Below are positions 13,636 through 15,443 of a DNA stretch of 15,443 nucleotides, in pieces (position 1 is the stretch's first letter; each line of letters starts with the position of its first letter). Where the stretch lies: contig JAJYJP010000012.1 in assembly GCA_021789395.1 (NCBI GenBank), positions 1-15,443 on the forward strand, given 5' to 3'. This DNA comes from a bacterium. Its GTDB lineage: Bacteria > Patescibacteriota > Minisyncoccia > Moranbacterales > UBA2206. The translations under genes and the position numbers were made by a program. The notes under the pieces were generated by a model that was given only the letters and a program-made list of their open reading frames with translations, did not search any database and was not told where the DNA came from.

Positions 13636-15285
13636 ATGAAAAATTACATTCGGAAAATAAAAGAAAACAAAAAAACATTTCTCGCCATGTTGATCATCCT
13701 GATTATCGGAATCTTTTTGCGCACCTATCATTACGACTATCTTCTCCGTTTCGGTAAAGATCAGGCGCGCGACGCCGCGCTGATCCAAAGCATCACGGAA
13801 GGAAAAGTTTCGTTGCCGCTGTTAGGACCCAGCATGAACGAATTGGCTTTCAGGCTTGGCCCCATATATTATTATTTCGAATTCTTGTCGGCTAAAATTT
13901 TCGGCTTTACTCCGCCGGCACTGGCTTACCCCGAGTTGCTTTTTTCCATCCTGACAATCCCGATGCTTTTCTTCTTTCTAAAAAAGTATTTCAGCAATCT
14001 GATTTCAACTGCGCTCACAGCGGTTTATGCAGTTTCTTTTTACGCAGTCCAAAATGGCCGGTTTGCCTGGAATCCGAATTCTCTCATGCTCTTTTCAATG
14101 ATATTTTTGTATGCCTTTTTGGAATTAGCCGATAAAAACAGTCAGAAAAAATGGCCGTGGGCCGTCTTGGCCGGGGCCGCATTCGGAATCGGGATCCAGT
14201 TGCATCTTCTGTACGCCGCGATTGTCGGGTTAGTGTTTGTTATTTCCGCCATATATTTAATAAAAAATAAGTATTTGACTTTGAAAAACGTCGTATTTAT
14301 TCTTTTAGTTGCATTTATTTTAAATATTCCGCAGGTCATTTCTGAAATACAAACACGCGGAGGCAATGTTCGAGCTTTCTTCTCCGGCACTGGACAAGAG
14401 ACGCAAAACAACATTTCTTTTCCGACCAATATTTTTGTCGATATGGGTTGGCACGCGCAAGCTGACACGATGTTCGTCGCGCCGTACGGAAGCGATACCA
14501 AACTGCACATTGACACATTGTCCGACAGTTTATCGGGCAATAAAAATGAAACAAAAGCGATTATGAAGCATTTAGCAGATATCTGGTATGTCGGTCTTGG
14601 AATAATCCTTTCGCTTGCCGGCTATATCTTGCTATTCTATTACGCGTACAAAGAAAAAGACGAGAAGAAGAAATTTTTCCTGCAAATAATTTCACTTTAT
14701 GCCGTCATCGCTTTCTTGATTTTCATCCCGCTTGCGCACATGCTGGAACTGCGCTACTTGCTGATAGTCCAATTTGTTCCGTTCGTTTTATTGGGATTGT
14801 TGATAAAATTTTTAGAAGAAAAAGTTGGCCGGTGGACGATTTATCTTTCACTGATCTCGCTGGCTCTTTTATTTGCCTGGAACATCAACGCCAATTGGTC
14901 TAGTTTCCAATCTTTTTTGAAAGGCAAAGGCGATCCGGGAGTTGCAATTTGGGGCGAGGAAAAAGCTGCCGGAAATTTCATTCTTGCGCACAGTGCGCCG
15001 AATCAGACTATTCAAATGGTTTACATACCGGATGAAGCCACTAAATTTGTCAGGCCGCTAGGATTCTTCAATGAAAGCATCCAAGACTATATCGTTTCGT
15101 TGAGAGACATGCAAGTCGATCCGCCAGCGCTCAATAAGAATGACGCGTATTTCGCGCTTATCTTGCGAAAAAAAACCGAACGGAATGCGCTGAAGCGTGA
15201 AGTGAAGAAACTTAACACCTTCCATATCACAAATTCAGCCTCTTTTGGACGCCTGGAAGTATACAAGCTTGAACTGATTCAGTAA
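13636..15285 (+). CDS. GT-C fold membrane glycosyltransferase, paralogue 4
   Basis: A 549-residue member of the four-gene GT-C set with all the expected motifs intact: IFLRTYHYDYLL at 26-37, KDQARD at 41-46 with D42 and D46, LPLLGP at 60-65, LGPIYYY at 74-80, GRFAWNPNSL at 141-150, QLH at 188-190, ISEIQTRGGN at 235-244 and R373 in ELRYLL. The soluble C-terminal domain is about 415-549 and ends with SASFGRLEVYKLE, parallel to SASYGPYIIVKLE in the 10191 gene, marking these two as the closest pair. It contains no cysteine at all. It begins 62 nt after the previous GT-C gene, behind a possible promoter of its own. Substrate and acceptor are unknown. Confidence 0.84.
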   Translation: MKNYIRKIKENKKTFLAMLIILIIGIFLRTYHYDYLLRFGKDQARDAALIQSITEGKVSLPLLGPSMNELAFRLGPIYYYFEFLSAKIFGFTPPALAYPELLFSILTIPMLFFFLKKYFSNLISTALTAVYAVSFYAVQNGRFAWNPNSLMLFSMIFLYAFLELADKNSQKKWPWAVLAGAAFGIGIQLHLLYAAIVGLVFVISAIYLIKNKYLTLKNVVFILLVAFILNIPQVISEIQTRGGNVRAFFSGTGQETQNNISFPTNIFVDMGWHAQADTMFVAPYGSDTKLHIDTLSDSLSGNKNETKAIMKHLADIWYVGLGIILSLAGYILLFYYAYKEKDEKKKFFLQIISLYAVIAFLIFIPLAHMLELRYLLIVQFVPFVLLGLLIKFLEEKVGRWTIYLSLISLALLFAWNINANWSSFQSFLKGKGDPGVAIWGEEKAAGNFILAHSAPNQTIQMVYIPDEATKFVRPLGFFNESIQDYIVSLRDMQVDPPALNKNDAYFALILRKKTERNALKREVKKLNTFHITNSASFGRLEVYKLELIQ

Positions 15286-15300
15286 ACCAGATTAGGAAAA

Positions 15301-15336
15301 GTTTGATTGTTTGACGAAAAAATGTTACAATCAAAC
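15301..15336. repeat. Perfect 10-bp inverted repeat enclosing a promoter
   Basis: GTTTGATTGT (15301-15310) and ACAATCAAAC (15327-15336) are exact reverse complements separated by 16 nt. No T-run follows on the plus strand, so it does not look like a terminator for the GT-C gene. The arms overlap the -35 and -10 elements of the predicted promoter, as expected for a dimeric repressor site or a regulatory hairpin; that role is inference. Confidence 0.6.
15303..15331 (+). promoter_or_regulatory. Predicted extended -10 promoter for the right-edge gene
   Basis: TTGATT (15303-15308) and TACAAT (15326-15331) are 17 nt apart, and TGT directly precedes the -10. Transcription would start near 15338, about 19 nt before the ATG at 15357. 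Confidence 0.6.
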
Positions 15337-15356
15337 AGAAGCAATAGGAAAAATTT

Positions 15357-15443
15357 ATGTCACGATTTACCCAAAAATGCAAGTTTTTTTCTTTGTTTAA
15401 AAATTGTCGGATTCCCTTGACCAAAGTCTTACTTATCGTAGCT
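15357..15443 (+). CDS. Start of an unidentified gene (partial, runs off right edge)
   Basis: An ATG at 15357 opens a frame that stays open for 29 codons to the window end. The visible residues are basic and then become hydrophobic (MSRFTQKCKFF at 1-11, then TKVLLIVA at 22-29), which fits the start of a signal peptide or first membrane helix. It follows a good promoter, and AGGA lies 8-11 nt before the ATG, the only reasonable Shine-Dalgarno-like spacing in the window. Too little is visible to name a family. Confidence 0.5.
   Translation, partial: MSRFTQKCKFFSLFKNCRIPLTKVLLIVA

Noticed and set aside
15311..15331. TTGACG at 15311-15316 as a -35 element for the right-edge promoter
   Set aside because: It is only 9 nt from TACAAT, too close; TTGATT at 15303 gives the proper 17-nt spacing.
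1..15443. CRISPR array, tRNA or rRNA genes
   Set aside because: No regularly spaced direct repeats, cloverleaf-like sequence or rRNA signature was seen, and the window is almost fully occupied by protein genes.

Overview
The window looks like a chromosomal piece of a Patescibacteria (Candidate Phyla Radiation) genome, possibly a Moranbacteria-type lineage; the lineage is an impression from protein style, not a database result. It shows moderate GC content with A/T-rich gaps, tightly packed genes, almost no Shine-Dalgarno sequences, and an abundance of membrane glycosyltransferases of the kind seen in these small-celled bacteria. TGA is used as a stop (genes ending at 7256 on the minus strand and at 11822), which argues against the CPR lineages that read TGA as glycine.

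Layout. (1) 3-122: the C-terminal tail of a DDE/integrase-type transposase running in from the left edge. (2) 189-4106, plus strand: a four-gene operon with 9-18 nt gaps, preceded by a good sigma70-type promoter: polyprenyl-phosphate GT2 transferase, UDP-glucose 6-dehydrogenase family enzyme, a second GT2 transferase, and a BcrC-like PAP2 phosphatase. It ends at a symmetrical terminator shared with the convergent genes. (3) 7954-4181, minus strand: a YdjC/ChbG-like deacetylase with its own terminator, then a GT-C membrane glycosyltransferase and a membrane-anchored phosphodiester glycosidase (NAGPA/DUF2233-like). (4) 8030-10134, plus strand: a GT4 glycosyltransferase expressed from a promoter that predicts a leaderless mRNA, followed 5 nt later by an LPG-synthase-TM/AglD-like membrane protein. 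(5) 10191-15285: three tandem GT-C glycosyltransferases, paralogous to one another and to the minus-strand copy. (6) 15357 to the right edge: the first 29 codons of a further gene, behind a promoter embedded in a perfect 10-bp inverted repeat.

How it fits together (inference). The dehydrogenase makes a UDP-uronic acid. The two GT2 enzymes would charge undecaprenyl phosphate with sugars on the cytoplasmic face. The four GT-C enzymes would use such lipid-phosphate sugars on the outer face. The PAP2 enzyme regenerates undecaprenyl phosphate, the GT4 builds glycan in the cytoplasm, and the deacetylase and phosphodiester glycosidase trim products. The parts list resembles the Arn (lipid A aminoarabinose) logic of UGDH, ArnC, a deacylase and ArnT, but with an expanded transferase set and no ArnA/ArnB in view. 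Substrates and acceptors cannot be read from the sequence.
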